A stretch of DNA of 64,000 bases from NCBI GenBank assembly GCA_019155185.1, contig CM032811.1, forward strand, positions 11,056,075-11,120,074. The letters run 5' to 3'. Position 1 is the first letter of the stretch. Each line of letters starts with the position of its first letter. The translations under genes were made by a program, and so were the position numbers. Source of the stretch: Beaufortia kweichowensis. Taxonomy: Eukaryota > Chordata > Actinopteri > Cypriniformes > Gastromyzontidae. This document shows positions 37,301-50,045 of this stretch, one piece after another. The notes beneath the pieces were generated by a model. The model saw only the letters and a program-made list of their open reading frames with translations, was not told the origin of the DNA and did no database searches.

Positions 37301-39419
37301 CATTATAAATCAGCATATTGCTATCTTTGACAATTTCTCTAATGCAAATTAAGCTAGCTGTTATTCCGCAGCCAGTTTCGCTTGATTGTCAACATGCCAA
37401 ACGGCGTAACGAAACGCAAAACAGAAAATGCAAACGAATAAATAACCCAAAAATCTATTCCCTCGCAAACGATTGAGCCATCTTTTCGCAATCATTCCCC
37501 AACATTTATCCCATTCTCATCTTCAACTATGCGAATTAGGCTTTCATTGTGTTTGTGGCGGTTCGACCGGCTCTGACAGGGCCGGTAATGAAGAGCCATA
37601 TGGGACGGTGGCTTTGAGCTCGATGCTTTCTGACAGTTCTTTCTTTTATAATCCATAAACTCCATGCAGTCTGCTGCCTCTTTCACAGGCGCTGGAGCAA
37701 CAAGTCCAATTTCACCCCTCTCCCCTGCAAACAGGCTAATGTGATTACACTTGCATCAAAACAATTTGAGCCTTAATTACAGCAGACACATCAAGGCGAA
37801 GGCCATGATAGGAATTTCTCAAAGGAAGCAATTGGCATGACGAATTAAGGAGAGAGAGATTAAAAAAATGCATTTCATAACGCGGCTCTCGCTGCCGTAA
37901 ATGCCAGTTGTGGGAGCCGGGCCCGGGTGCTTGTGTTTACCCTTCAGAGCGAAATAAAATTGATCTACCTCACCGGAAAACCATTGCATCAGGGTGCCTA
38001 ATTATACTCTCTACAACAGGTGGTCTTTATGTCGGTATCGAGCGCTATCGAGTTCTCTCTCTGGGTCATCATGTGTGCCACAGAGATTCGGTAACATCAT
38101 TAATCTGGAAGGTTTAAACCGGTGTCGTGCAAAATCCTATTCTCCCGCAGTATCCTATCCCTCCTGGACACCCAATGATTTTATTGGCTGAGACTAGTTT
38201 TTATGGGTCCTGTCTGGGTGCCTTATAAAAAAAATGAAAGAAAACTACTTTATGGTGCATTTATACTTAATAATAAAGATACTGACAAATACTGCATTCT
38301 ACCTACAGCAAGGAACCGAGCACTAACTGGTTAGCTCCCTATACAATGCACCTTAAGTTATGGGATCTTCCTTAAAACACAACTGTAAAACATAAATACA
38401 CACATATTGATTTGACACCAGTTGGTACAAGAGGTCAAAGGTTAGTCCTTAAGTTCTCACAGCAGACGTCTATTAGTCTGTCAATAGACCATGCACCAGA
38501 CTGAAAGAGAAGTCCTCCTCTCCTATTGAATAACGTATTCAGCACATTTCACCTTATCCATCTCCTTCCTCACACAGGTCTTTGGATCTCAATCATTTTG
38601 ACTAATTAGCCATTCCAAAGTCTCTCTCAAACAAGCGCCAACACTGTAACAATTAAACCGATGGATCTCATTACCGCGCTCCTCTATTGGGTATTTAGAG
38701 TCGTGGTGCTAAAAGTCATTGTCCTTCAGCTGGGCACCTGAATAAACGGCACATCAGGATATTAGGCGGAGGATGAGATACAGGAGAGAAGGTGAAAGAG
38801 GAACGCTGATGAGCAATAAAGACTGTTGACTGTTCTGAAGAGATATGCTGCTGATGCTTAGCCTTACAATGAATTTGCCCGGGGAAGACACGTACGGTGT
38901 TGACTGTTTATCTGTGTTACAGCTATTTACATCACACGTACAGAAATGTAGCTCTGATTTTAATACTCAATAAGTGAGCTTCCTACAAAGGGAGCATTTC
39001 AAGGTGATTCAAAAGCTGTTGAGCATATATGTGACCCTGCCTGTAAAAACACAGCAATCTTTTTTTGTGATTTTCTACATAAAATTACATAAAACATAAT
39101 GTAAAGAACATTCGGTGTAAATATAACCTTAATATTTTTAATATTGCCTGAGTAATGTCAAATAAATCAGGTAATATTTATAGGTAAAATCAAATGTTGA
39201 TGCTTGTTATTTCACAATTTGATGGTTTTCCCAGACAGAATCACATTTCCTAAGCCTATTTAAAAAATAAATAAATCAACATAACCAAGATAGGTAATCA
39301 ATCCAAATAATGTGCATTTTTATTTATTAAAAAAATCATGATGTTCGCTTAAAATGGTTAAGGCAGACTATATTAAGAAACAATATTTTTATGACATAAG
39401 GAATTATTGACTACATATA

Positions 39420-39540
39420 GGGCTCCAAACTACTTATGAGGTTCATGCAAGAATGCTTCCTAAAAGGCAGCTCCCTATATAGGCAATTGAAAGCAAGGTA
39501 GCTCACTCGGCTATGAAACAGAGCTAAAATCTCACCTGAT
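39420..39540. repeat. AGGCAGCTC-type interspersed repeat fragment
   Basis: AAAGGCAGCTCCCTATATAG and AAGGTAGCTCACTCGGCTAT then GAAACAGAGC resemble the stretch at 49830-50045 (GCAGGCAGCTCACTAAGTTTT then GAAACTAAGC). Confidence 0.5.
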
Positions 39541-41115
39541 TTGCATATGTGTGTCACACCAGCATCTGTGTGAATCAGTCAGACTCTGCTGACTTTCACA
39601 CCCACTGATTTGTCTGTGTGTGCAGGAGTCTATTTTGTCCAAGCCAGTGTATGTAGGTCACCTAGCAGCACTGGGCCATCAATTTCACTGTCCTACTTAA
39701 AAAGACACACACTGGAGAACTAGGAATTTTTCACTTAGACTACATACAGTACCCACTGCTTTCAACCCGCACCCTTGCTGGTTGGGTTGGGAAACACATG
39801 GCACGAAGACAACAAAATAAAAAATGTAAATTCGGGAACATAACAAAAATGAAACAATAATAGTCTGTACATGAAAAACTACATCAATAGTTGCGATAAG
39901 AGAGGCCACGCATAAACAAATCCAATTTAGAGCGTTGGCCCAACGAAAAAGCAAGAGAAATAGGCAGCCTGTGATCTTATCAACAGGGAACCCCTTAAAA
40001 TGACTTTTTCCTGGTTCTGGTTAGTTGAAAGTTCTGTTTCAATAGATCAGAAAGCTTCTGAGCTCGCATCTGGCACAGCTGATATAGTCCACTTCTTAGG
40101 AATGGAACATTAAAGAAGTGCCAAAAATATGTTCCTGGAGACATCACCACTGTCAATAAACCGAGCAGGAAGGACTTCGCTCCAGCAGTGTCGAATTTGA
40201 ATCTTTTCTCTGGGGTTGCACCTTCATTTATCCTTGAATTATTTTTCAGCTTCACAAAGGAAATAAGAATACTGTTTTACATGCAGTGTTTTGGTAAAAA
40301 GCCAGTGTAAAATCAAGGATAATTGAAGGTCAAATTCATTTGCGTCTCAGCTAACAACTATTAACCATGGAATCATTGGGGCTGATGTGACACTGAAATC
40401 ATTTCAATATTTAAAACACAAAATATTTTAAACAGAAAGAGTACCGGCCTCAGAGCGAGAAATCATACACAACATTAACCGCATTATAATTACAGAAATA
40501 TTCACACTTGGCTAAAAGAGCAAAACGTGTTTGCAGAGGTAGAGAGCCAGCGAGAGAGAAAGAGAGAGCGAGAGTTCCTCAAAAGCACCTTTAGGAAATA
40601 AATAACACTGATAGTATGTAATTAGGCCAGTCGCTACGACAGTGGCCAGACTGTTTATGTTTGCACACATATGGTACAATCACAGAGATGGACGATAAAG
40701 GCATTTCTCATCAACAACACTTTTGCAGTGAAAGCCGACAGCTTTCCTAAGTCGTGCTGCCACCTCCGCCGTCTCGCAGGGCTTCAGACGCTCACGTGCT
40801 TTGGGTATATTCAGATCTCGTGCAAATGTGGAGATGTTATAGTCCATTAGGGTGTTAAAAACACACAGATGACCTGAAGTAATAACTGTTTTTTGGCACG
40901 GTTATGGTCCAGATTTGAGGTGTCAATGATGGGAGGAGTGTATTTATTACTGTAAAGAGCTCTCTCAAGAACGTCCTGGAACATAAACTGGAGGAAGAAA
41001 TGGCCTTGGTTAAAGCTCTATGTGGCGAGACTGATTTCTTTTTAAGTTGCTTCAAAGGTAAGCGTTCTAATTGCTTTAAAATGTAAAAAGCATTTAATTG
41101 ACTCTTAGGAAATTA

Positions 41116-41312
41116 ACCATGGTTTTATTACAGTAAGAAGTAACCATGGTTTTTCATAGATTGGTTACCATTTGAATTACCACAGTTTGACTACAAATAT
41201 CATGCTTACTATACACTATAGTTACTATAGTGAAAACATGGTAATTTTTTGGTTACTATGGTTTTACTACAAAAACAATATAGTTACCTTAGTTGAACCA
41301 TGATCACTTCTC
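41116..41312. mobile_element. ACCATGGTTTT palindromic MITE
   Basis: Repeated AACCATGGTTTTATTACAGT, AAGTAACCATGGTTTTTCAT and, inverted, GGTTACTATGGTTTTACTAC plus TTGAACCATGATCACTTC. A central CTATAGTTACTATAG word is self-complementary. It is an internally palindromic short element of a kind common in cyprinids. Confidence 0.75.
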
Positions 41313-43357
41313 AAAGGAAGAACAAACTTGAAGAAAAGAGTGCATCTAAAAATTAATATTATGTCAAGTCCCGCCATAAAAACAACAATGGAAAGACATC
41401 AGGGTAAAAAATAATTATTAAACAAGTAATTATCAGTCCTAGGAGAGCTATTACTTTAAAAGCAGTAAGAGTTCAGGTAATACTAAATGTAATGTGTGTA
41501 TGTGCATGTGTGTGCTGTATTTGCACATGTGCACATGTGGACCGTTGTGCCGTCAGCCTCCTGAGCACATTTGAAATTTCATTAAGTGCAGCATAATTGC
41601 TTGTATAATCAAATGTGAAAATGTATATTATAGAGCCATTTCAGCACACAGGCTCTATTTTAATCACTACGCCTGGGACGGAGCCAAGGTGAATTAGCAG
41701 AAATTAAAAGCTCTGCTGTGTGGTGTGTCTCCTGCTTCTTGTAGTCCTTCTTTGTGTCTTATTCAGGCACTTGGCTCGTCTCCTTCTCTCCATCTGAGGA
41801 TTTCTTCCATAAGATGCCCACCAAATTCACGGCCGTCAAAATTTTACAGCACATAGGCGCAGGTGCCAAGGGAAAATTCCAGCCAAAGTCGGGCGTTAAA
41901 TACACACATACAGAGTGAGATAATGGAACAGAATGCAAAAGATTATGGACATGGGATAAATACAGTACAAGCAAGATGTTTTAGTATTGGCTACCGACCT
42001 CGTGCATGCACGTCAATCTCCCCGCTCGCCGGGGCTACTGTAATTCACCCTTTCGCTTAATCTACAAGCTTCGTTTCCAATTTTGATACACTTAGAGGTC
42101 ATTGCGGAGCGGTTCAGAGGATGGAGCTAATCCTCCACCCCAGGGCATTTCATAAAAACTGAAAAGCAGAGAAAGAGAGGGAGTGTTTTTGTCCCGGAGA
42201 CACTATCTAAGGCTAGAGGATAAGCTCAAGTCAATCAAATTTTTGCAATGTCATGCCTCATTATGTGTTGATATTGATTTGGTGGTGTTTGTAGTAAAGA
42301 AGCATTAGCGTTACTTGACTTCAGAAAGAGAATAAATGGGCCAAACCGAGTTAAAACCACATTGAACGCGCATCGCAATTGATTTTGTGGCTTTAAGCAA
42401 TGAGCAAAAATAGAAAGTGTCCAAGTAACACAGATAAAAATACTCTATATTGAATAAATAATGTCCTGTTACTGTATATGCATCCCAAAGCTATCAGTAT
42501 TCTAAGCTCGTCTATACTCCTAAAGGGAGCTAAATGCATCATTTTTTTCTTTTTTAGGCCTGAGGCATTTTATCCCGCTTTAATTGCCCTTTGAGATAGG
42601 CCTGATCAATTCGATGGCCTGGAACCCAACCGAGCGCTACTATTAGCTCAGCTTTGAAGATGCGCTCTGAGGGGGGCGTCACATTCATCATCGAATTCAT
42701 CTAAAGGTTATTCAGATAGACCGGACAGCGGATGGCCTCCAGAACATCTTCTCGTTGTTGTCTTAGACTATTTGGTGCCAGCGCTCAGGGATTATTAAAG
42801 AGCCAGTGAGATGAGCTGAAGATACCTGCAGAGTTAGCTGTAGCATAAGCGCTAAGGTCTCAGAGCAGAGACGAAAATGAAGCCAGATGTTATCGCTGGG
42901 TTGAGGTACTTATCGAAGGTCAGAGCCCAGACACCGGGATGGAATAAACTCGTACAATTCTCTCTCTTTCTCTTCACCACGCACACACAAAATCTGGCCT
43001 GGCTAATAAATTACCCAGAAAGCACGAAATATTGAGCTGGCGTTCAATCTCTGTCACAATCTCCATCAGGTGCCTGTCAAACATTCTGAGGAGTCCTCAG
43101 TGAAAATGGACCACAATCTCTCTTCATCTAACATGCAGTGTGACAAAGCTGAATGCCTTACAGAAAATAGGACAAGATCCTTTTATATTACACAGTTAAT
43201 GGCTATGGTAAATATCCATGAAAAACAGCAAATGGCTAGAAGGCGTATCATAGCAAAGACTATCTTTAATAACTTTTTCACAGTTCTCAAAACCATAGTA
43301 CGACTAAAAGAAACAACAAATATTTTCCAGAAATAAACATTAGCCTATTCCCTTTAA

Positions 43358-43633
43358 CCTGTTAACTGTCACCGTTCCACACGAGGAAGACTTCGGTTAT
43401 TTCACTATTCACTTTAATATGTCATAGTTCTATGTTCACAGATAAATTCTAATCCAATCATAACAAACTATATATTGAAGGAAAGGTCTAAAATAAGAAT
43501 ATTTATTTGACAAATTTGTATAACAATAAACATGTTATTGTATAAAAAATACCTAAAAATAAAAAATTTAATATCTAAAATGTAGTTAGGGTTTTTGTGT
43601 GTATACTTAATATGTGAAGTGACAGTTATCAGG
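43358..43633. mobile_element. piggyBac-like MITE copy B (TTAA / TCAA flanks)
   Basis: The left end CCTGTTAACTGTCACCGTTC is preceded by TTAA. The right end GTGACAGTTATCAGG is followed by TCAA, a one-base decay of TTAA. The interior matches copy A closely (ATTCTAATCnAATCAT, GGAAAGGTnTAA, TATAACAATAAACAT). This is the best-preserved copy in the window. Confidence 0.85.
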
Positions 43634-43765
43634 TCAAGAAACAACTGTCATAATCAAACAACTACTATTGTAAGCCTAGTATACATTTATTTTCCCTACA
43701 GATCATTTCACTACGATAAAGACAAATAGAAATGCATTTACTACAATTTATATATTATACTTACA

Positions 43766-43977
43766 GTGGGGACCACAAATCTGAGACCACTAGTAAAATG
43801 TTTCTGTTTTTCATTGTTTTAATTGTAAGCATTTAAAAATTTTAATAAATTTAAAAATAATGTAAAATGTTAACTACATCTTTTTTTTTCCTTTTAGACT
43901 ACATCTGTTTTTTCCCTTTTGTGTGCAGGTTTAAATGAAATCATTAAATTAGTTTTATGTGGCTTCAGACTTGTTGA
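43766..43977. mobile_element. Candidate MITE with GACCACAAATCTGAGACCAC end
   Basis: The left end is GTGGGGACCACAAATCTGAG then ACCAC. The right part has GTGGCTTCAGACTTGT, whose reverse complement ACAAGTCTGAAGCCAC aligns to the left end. The interior is AT-rich. The boundaries are approximate. Confidence 0.6.
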
Positions 43978-46754
43978 CATCTGTATATCAACATCTAACT
44001 GTTCTTAATACTGTTGACAACCAATGATAACATATGCATTGATGTGCTAATGAAAAACCAGAACATATCAACTCTGGAAACTAATCTATAAATTTAATTT
44101 GGAAACCAGCATGTGACCAAGCCACTAATGCTTGTATGAGAAACTCATGCAGATACCAACAGATTCATGACAGAGAGAAAGAGATAGAGGTGAAGCAATA
44201 GAAAAAGAAAGAGACTGGGTGAGAGAGGTACAAAAGCTGGAATATAGGATAGTGCAAGAGAACAACAGACACAAAGCCTCAGAGAGAGGGGAGCATCCTT
44301 CAGATTTTGATGGCATGCAAGTGGACACGCATTAGCAGCATCTCTGGGTATTTGTAAGGGCATAAGAGGCTCTCCACACAGCCCCTGGATAGCTGTCACA
44401 GACAGCAGTTCTGTCCTCTTCACTTCCACCCCTTCCATTCCCTTCATAGTGTATCCTGAAGGGGGTCTGAAGAGAGCAGGGAGCAAATTACTCCTTCATT
44501 AAGAGATAGAGCCTCCCTGTTATCATGTGCTTGTAATCCTTTGCCATGAAGCTGCTTTTAACAAGGTTTAATGTAGCTGAAAGCTGATGCTAAATAATCT
44601 ACGGCAGATAGCGTGGCGCAGGCTGAAATAGAGAATCCGCCGGACATAATCCTAAGGGTCGTGCGCTAATGCAGTGTGGCTGAGGGAGAAATTGGCCGTC
44701 TGGCGGTACCCAGCCGCGGGCTAATGATGCATCAGCGTCCATCATAACATGTCTACGCTTTCATACTTTTGCTCTCTTTTTCTCTCTCTCTCTGTCTCTA
44801 TTTCCAAGGCTCCATTCTGCATAAGATCATTTGAATTTATGCATTCATGCACAAAATGTATTTTGCATGAATGAATTAATTAATCAACCAATCAACGACT
44901 GAACAAGTACCCAAATTAATACAAGTACAAAAATGTATGTTACTACGTCTTACTGCTCCAATCCCAACTTTCATTCCGACGGATCTAATTTACAAAGCTG
45001 AATTATTGCTCATACTCGATCCACTATCAGATACTGAACGATAACGCAGATCTCAATAACCTGTCAATCCTCCCTTTTGTTTTTCTGACCTCATAGCCCA
45101 GACTGATAAAGAAATAAGACGTTCCTGAAAGATATTCCTCTATCCATTCAACCTTCCCTCCCTCCTCTCTCTCTCTCTCATTCTCTCTCACCGTCTCTCG
45201 CACGCGTGAGAGGATCGCTCACGGGAAAATGTCACTGCCTGTCATTTTTATAATTTGATTTATACCTTGTCAGAAATCTACTTACGCCTCACAAGCTGGT
45301 GGAGTCAAGAAGCTGTCCAAGAGCCGCTGGAGGTTAAACAGATCATTGTACATATTCTCCCTACAATTTCCTTTAATACCCCTTTAGAAGTACAACAGGA
45401 AGGAAATAGAATTTTAATACGTCTCTTCCTCCTTCTCACCACATTTACTTCAACCTGGGCCATTGTGAAATGATTCCTGAAATTTTAAGCACATTATTCA
45501 AATTTTCCTTTAAATTTCCATTTCCATGCCATATGCGTAGACTGTCTAAAGATGTCTTAAAAGGAAGTGTAATAGAAAGGTGTCAAATGATGCCGAGAAG
45601 CTTGAGGTTTTATTGACACATTCAACATTTTTTCCTTTCCTCAATTCCTATTTTTACATACGTGTCTAATTTTTTTGGCCAAGCAAGCTTTTCATCATGT
45701 TTTATATATAAAAGCAGCAGCTCCCCATGAGCACTTCCTGTGAGCATCACGCTCTCTCTAAGCTCTCTTTGATTACTAAAGAGTTTCTTTTTACAGCTTC
45801 TGTCTCACACGATCATATCTGTTCTCTATTCCCATTAAAATATCTGTAGGCCTCCTTTAACTCAGATTATCATTCATTAAATGACATCTGAAATGCAGAT
45901 TGCGCATAAGCACCAATAATCATAAGTGACAGTAGCAAAAACTGAAATGATATACTGATATGTTTAGTGCTTAGTCTCAGCACGACTCTGGGAATGTAGT
46001 TCCCACGTTTTTTCTTCATGTTAAGTAGATGATGGAGGAAAGAAAGATTAAAAAATACAGTGCAATTTTTCTCTAATGATTCTGCATCATTCTACTAAGA
46101 TTACTAACAGGATTTAAAATCACATTTTTACATTATGTAAAGCACCAATATTTTTTCAACATGGCATCAAGGCCTCATAGATGCTAATGTTAATTTTAAA
46201 GTTAAAACTGATCCTCTGATCTTCTCTACACAACATAAAACTGAAGGTAACCGTTACAGCAACTAGCACAAAAAGGACAGAACAAATCTTTTTCTTCTTT
46301 AACCATCTCAGAAGGAACTCTTTCTTTATAGTAGTGCTCAAGTACTCTGATCCACTACAAAGTAAAAGCACATTGCCTGGGCTTTCAAGAACAAAGCCGA
46401 AACAGGTAACAGGTCCTGGGAAATTACTGAGGAGATCAGAAGTGGAGGGGAAACCCTGTAAGTCACCAGTTTAGTATCTTCTAACTGTTTTAGATGCCTT
46501 GTATTTGGTATATTACAGTGAACTTTGACAACAAAATTACATGGCACTTATCAATAATAAAAAAATCATTTTAAAATAATATAGACTGCATACATACTAA
46601 ACACCTAAATTATATTTAAGCCATTACGTTACCTCAAAGTACTGTTGGTGGCCGTTTAACTTACTGAAGACAGGGACAAAAATGTTAATTATTGTACAGT
46701 AAGTGTAATTTATTCAATACAGAAAAGTGCATAAAAAGCATTTCTGTAAGTAAC

Positions 46755-46880
46755 TTAGTAGACCATTGTGCTAGCAATGCAAAGGTTTGATTGGGTTTGA
46801 TTCAAAGGGAACATAGTAAAATAATGTATACCTTGAATGTACTGTATATCACTTTGCCAAATGCATACATGTAAGTGTAG
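46755..46880 (+). mobile_element. tRNA-derived SINE, decayed
   Basis: TTAGTAGACCATTGTGCTAG followed by CAATGCAAAGG and GGGTTTGATTCAAAGGGAA resembles the 3' half of a tRNA. The GGTTTGATTC word is a mutated pol III B box (consensus GGTTCGANTCC). It is followed by CTGTATATCACTTTGCCAAA and TGCATACATGTAAG, the usual body and tail of a fish SINE (normally CTTTGGATAAAAGCATCTGC). It is not a functional tRNA because the cloverleaf is not complete. Confidence 0.72.
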
Positions 46881-48559
46881 AGTAAAATGCACATTTTACC
46901 CAACCTACTGTAACAGAGCCTTATATCCCCGTGTCTAAATACATCATGCAAATCAAAATGAGATGTCAAATGCAAACTATTTTAGCAATTAAGCTTCTTT
47001 TGAATAAGAGCATAAGCTATCACGATTCTGCCTCTCCGTCACCCACCACCACCCACAGCTCCATCTCTATCTTTCTCTCTCACGCACTGATTGTTTCAGG
47101 ATTGTTTAGAGCTAAAGGAGCTCTTATCTGCATGCCTGTTAACGAGGCCCTTCATTAGCAACGGTTGCCGTCTTTTAGCGTCTCTGTCACCATGGCGACC
47201 GCAAAGCGTTATCACATAGCGCTGGGACATCTTCATCAACAGAAGAGTGATGAGGAGTGTCTCATCTCTTTAAATCGTGATATTAAAAACATCTCGACGT
47301 TTTAAAACAGTAACACTGGATTTTGTGGCTGAATGCAACAAACGGCTGCGCTTTTAACCTAAGCTCAGAAAAGAACAAAATAAACACTGTTGTTTTTTCC
47401 CAGTAAGCATATTTATTACACAAGACATCGTTCGTTTTGATTTGAACACGTCCCCGTGATTTTCGAAACACGCCGGGCACGTGCCGTAGCCGCTATAACC
47501 TCGTCTACCTAATAACGGCGGTGTGCTTTGAATACGTGGCATTCATTCAAGTGTCATTACTGCCTCAAACCGGCGTCGAAAAAGCTGAATGTGTTTATCT
47601 TATTCATTCTCGGGCTGAATTTCACCTCAGAAACTCACCTCCCATTAATCTTCCTCAAAGCGGCAGCAGCGGGCTGATTCTCCGGCCGTTCCGCGGGGGA
47701 GGAGGTGTGGATGCGAAGGGTATCTCCGAGTATAATGCTATATTCTTCTCTTTATTGAAAGTGACACGTTGCGAATAAAGGCTTGGTGAACACCATAAAG
47801 ACTATTTCATATACAGATATGGTGATTATTTACCAGCTAGTCGAGACCGAGCGAAAACAAACAAAGTAATCTATGCTAAGCCTGTCGCCGGTAAGAAATG
47901 TTCTTGCCACTGAGGAAATTAGCCGGCGCGACTTTCTGGGCGACTTTAAGGAAAAAGTGAGATGCGCTGGCTGCATGTGTTAAAAAAAATGTAGCGCATT
48001 AAACACCCACGTAAACAAACTCAGGCGACTTTGACACATTAGGAAAGAAACGGGTTGTTTTAAGCGAATAAAGGGTCGGTTCGTAAACAAATAAATGATG
48101 ATGCCAACGAACGCTACTACATAACAACCACACTGTTGCATAATACACTTTTTTGCGTCTATCTACTACAGCGAGGTTGCAGGCCCCCCATTACGGTGTT
48201 GCAATATAATGCGACCACCACAAGTAAATACTCTTACCGGGCAGTGTCAGAGCACGCAAATAAAAGGTGTGTGTGTGTTTGTATGTGTGCGGTGATCAGC
48301 ACACATTACTGCAAGTCCTTTGTGCTTTAGACCGGTCCAGATAAGCTTTTCCATTGGCATTGTTCTGCAGAGATAAAGCCTACTGAAATGAAATCTAAAG
48401 GCTAAAAGCGCCCATTTTCCTCCCTCCGTCCCTTTCTCTCTCTCCTTCTCTTATTCATTCTCTCGCTCTCTATCTCCTTCCGTGAGCTTATCTGTCAGAA
48501 AGGCTGAAGAAAATGGACAAGCTGTGAGAAAAGTCCAGGTCGACCACCTCCCTCTCCCG

Positions 48560-48700
48560 CTCAGCTCTTTTCAAGCTGACCACCGCCAGACGCTTCTGTA
48601 TCTCCGACGCGCACGACTCAAAGCCCTCGCCTCGCCGTAATCCCGCCGAACCGGGCGACGCGGCCCGCGCAGAACCAATTATGCCCCCACGGGCTGAAGG
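48560..48700. promoter_or_regulatory. CpG-rich block, possible internal CpG island or alternative promoter
   Basis: The block has many CpGs in about 140 bp (for example GACGCGCACGAC, CGCCTCGCCGTAATCCCGCC and GGGCGACGCGGCCCGCGC). This is far above the surrounding AT-rich intron, and CpG is usually depleted by methylation. A 99-codon minus-strand frame crosses it (48488-48787) but is not a recognised protein. Confidence 0.3.
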
Positions 48701-49409
48701 ACCAGCGTGTAGCAGCCTGCAGCTGTCAAATGCGCAATAAAATAGCATCAGGCATTTCCCAGATACCCTCACCCCCGAGTCTGGCACCTCTCAAACAAAA
48801 TTTAGCAAAAACTCTCTTAACTGCTCATTTCTGGCTGTGTCAGTGCGCTCTCAGTCTCTCATTCTCTCATATATTGTGTTGCTTCCCTCTGGCGAGTGCC
48901 ACCTGGGAGAGTTGTTCTCATTAACCTTGTGCACCTGTACTAGGCAGCTTTTAAAGGCAGAAAAATACCCTGCCCGAGTCGGTTGGATTCATTTTGTGTG
49001 CCTGCGTTGCTTACCGCTTGATTTGAGCTTGATGAAACCTTCTTTTTCTTTTCTCTCTCCGTTTACTCTTTAACCTAAAGGCATGTTTGAGTTAATTTAT
49101 CCCCTCGGTATTGACATTTTCAACGTGAATTTCCAACGGCATCATTCAACAGGTCTTTCCTCTGCAGTCATGAAGATGGCTATTTAAACACCGGCCTGCT
49201 GAGTTGCCTTCAGGCTAATGTGATGCGAATACACTAAAACCACCAATATGCAGTTTTAAGCGCTCCCGGGACATCTGAGCTCTGTTGCAAACCTAGTGAG
49301 CTGCCTACAACTGTCTACATGAGCAACATTCTAACAAAAAGGAAGTTTAGTTTCCAATTGGGAATGTTTTACTTGTGCCACGCAAATGGCGCTTAAAGAG
49401 ATCTCTTTT

Positions 49410-49641
49410 TTTACTCACTCTTAGGTCATTTCAAACCTGTATGACTTTATGCAGAACACAAAAGAAGATATTTCAAAGAATTTTGGAAACCCAACAACAC
49501 TGGCTCTCATTGACTTTATTATATTTCTCAAAATATCTTCTTGTGTGTTCCACAGAAGAAAGAGTCATATACAGGTTTTGCACACCATGAGGGTGAATAA
49601 ATAAAGACAGAATTGTTCTTTTGGGTGAAGTATCACTTTAA
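49410..49641. mobile_element. AGTTCACCC-type MITE, left end missing
   Basis: It reads TTACTCACTCTTAGGTCATT, then TCAAACCTGTATGACTTTA, GCAGAACACAAAAGAAGATA, GTGTTCCACAGAAGAAAGAG and ends TTTTGGGTGAAGTATCAC then TTTAA. This is the closest match to the family consensus in the window. Confidence 0.88.
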
Positions 49642-49829
49642 CATACATTTGACATTAGTAGTTTCACTTCACAGCACAATACTCTTAAAAGCATAAAATA
49701 CAACACAAATAAACATTATTTAAAATTCCCCAATAATTATTTATACTACACTATCTGTGAGCAATACTTAATTAATTAATTAGTATTAAATAAAATATTT
49801 TAAAGTTAAAATAGACATTTATCTCACCT

Positions 49830-50045
49830 TGGCTCAGTTTCACTAAGCTTGCTGCAATGCATTATGGGATTCCCTTTCAGTGACGCTTACATGCCTTGAA
49901 ATTTGGCTAAAAAAAACATTCAAGTCATTTTCAGAAGCAATAATTAAGTTGCCAGCTTCAGGAACAGCTTTTGCGTTGGGAGCTTTATGCCTTAAAATGC
50001 TGCCTCCGCAGGCAGCTCACTAAGTTTTGAAACTAAGCAATACTG
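49830..50045. repeat. AGGCAGCTC-type interspersed repeat
   Basis: It contains GCTTGCTGCAATGCATTATG then GGATTCCC, and later TTAAAATGCTGCCTCCGCAG then GCAGCTCACTAAGTTTTGAA. This pattern recurs in cyprinid genomes. The boundaries are approximate. Confidence 0.5.

Noticed and set aside
39995..40255. 86-codon minus-strand frame that looked protein-like
   Set aside because: No family recognised, no splice context, and length expected by chance in 64 kb.
46755..46830. Possible tRNA gene
   Set aside because: Only the 3' half resembles a tRNA, the B box is mutated and the downstream body is SINE-like.
48488..48787. 99-codon minus-strand Arg/Ser/Gly-rich frame
   Set aside because: Its composition reflects the CpG-rich block rather than a known protein. 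The DNA block is kept as a finding but the protein is not called.
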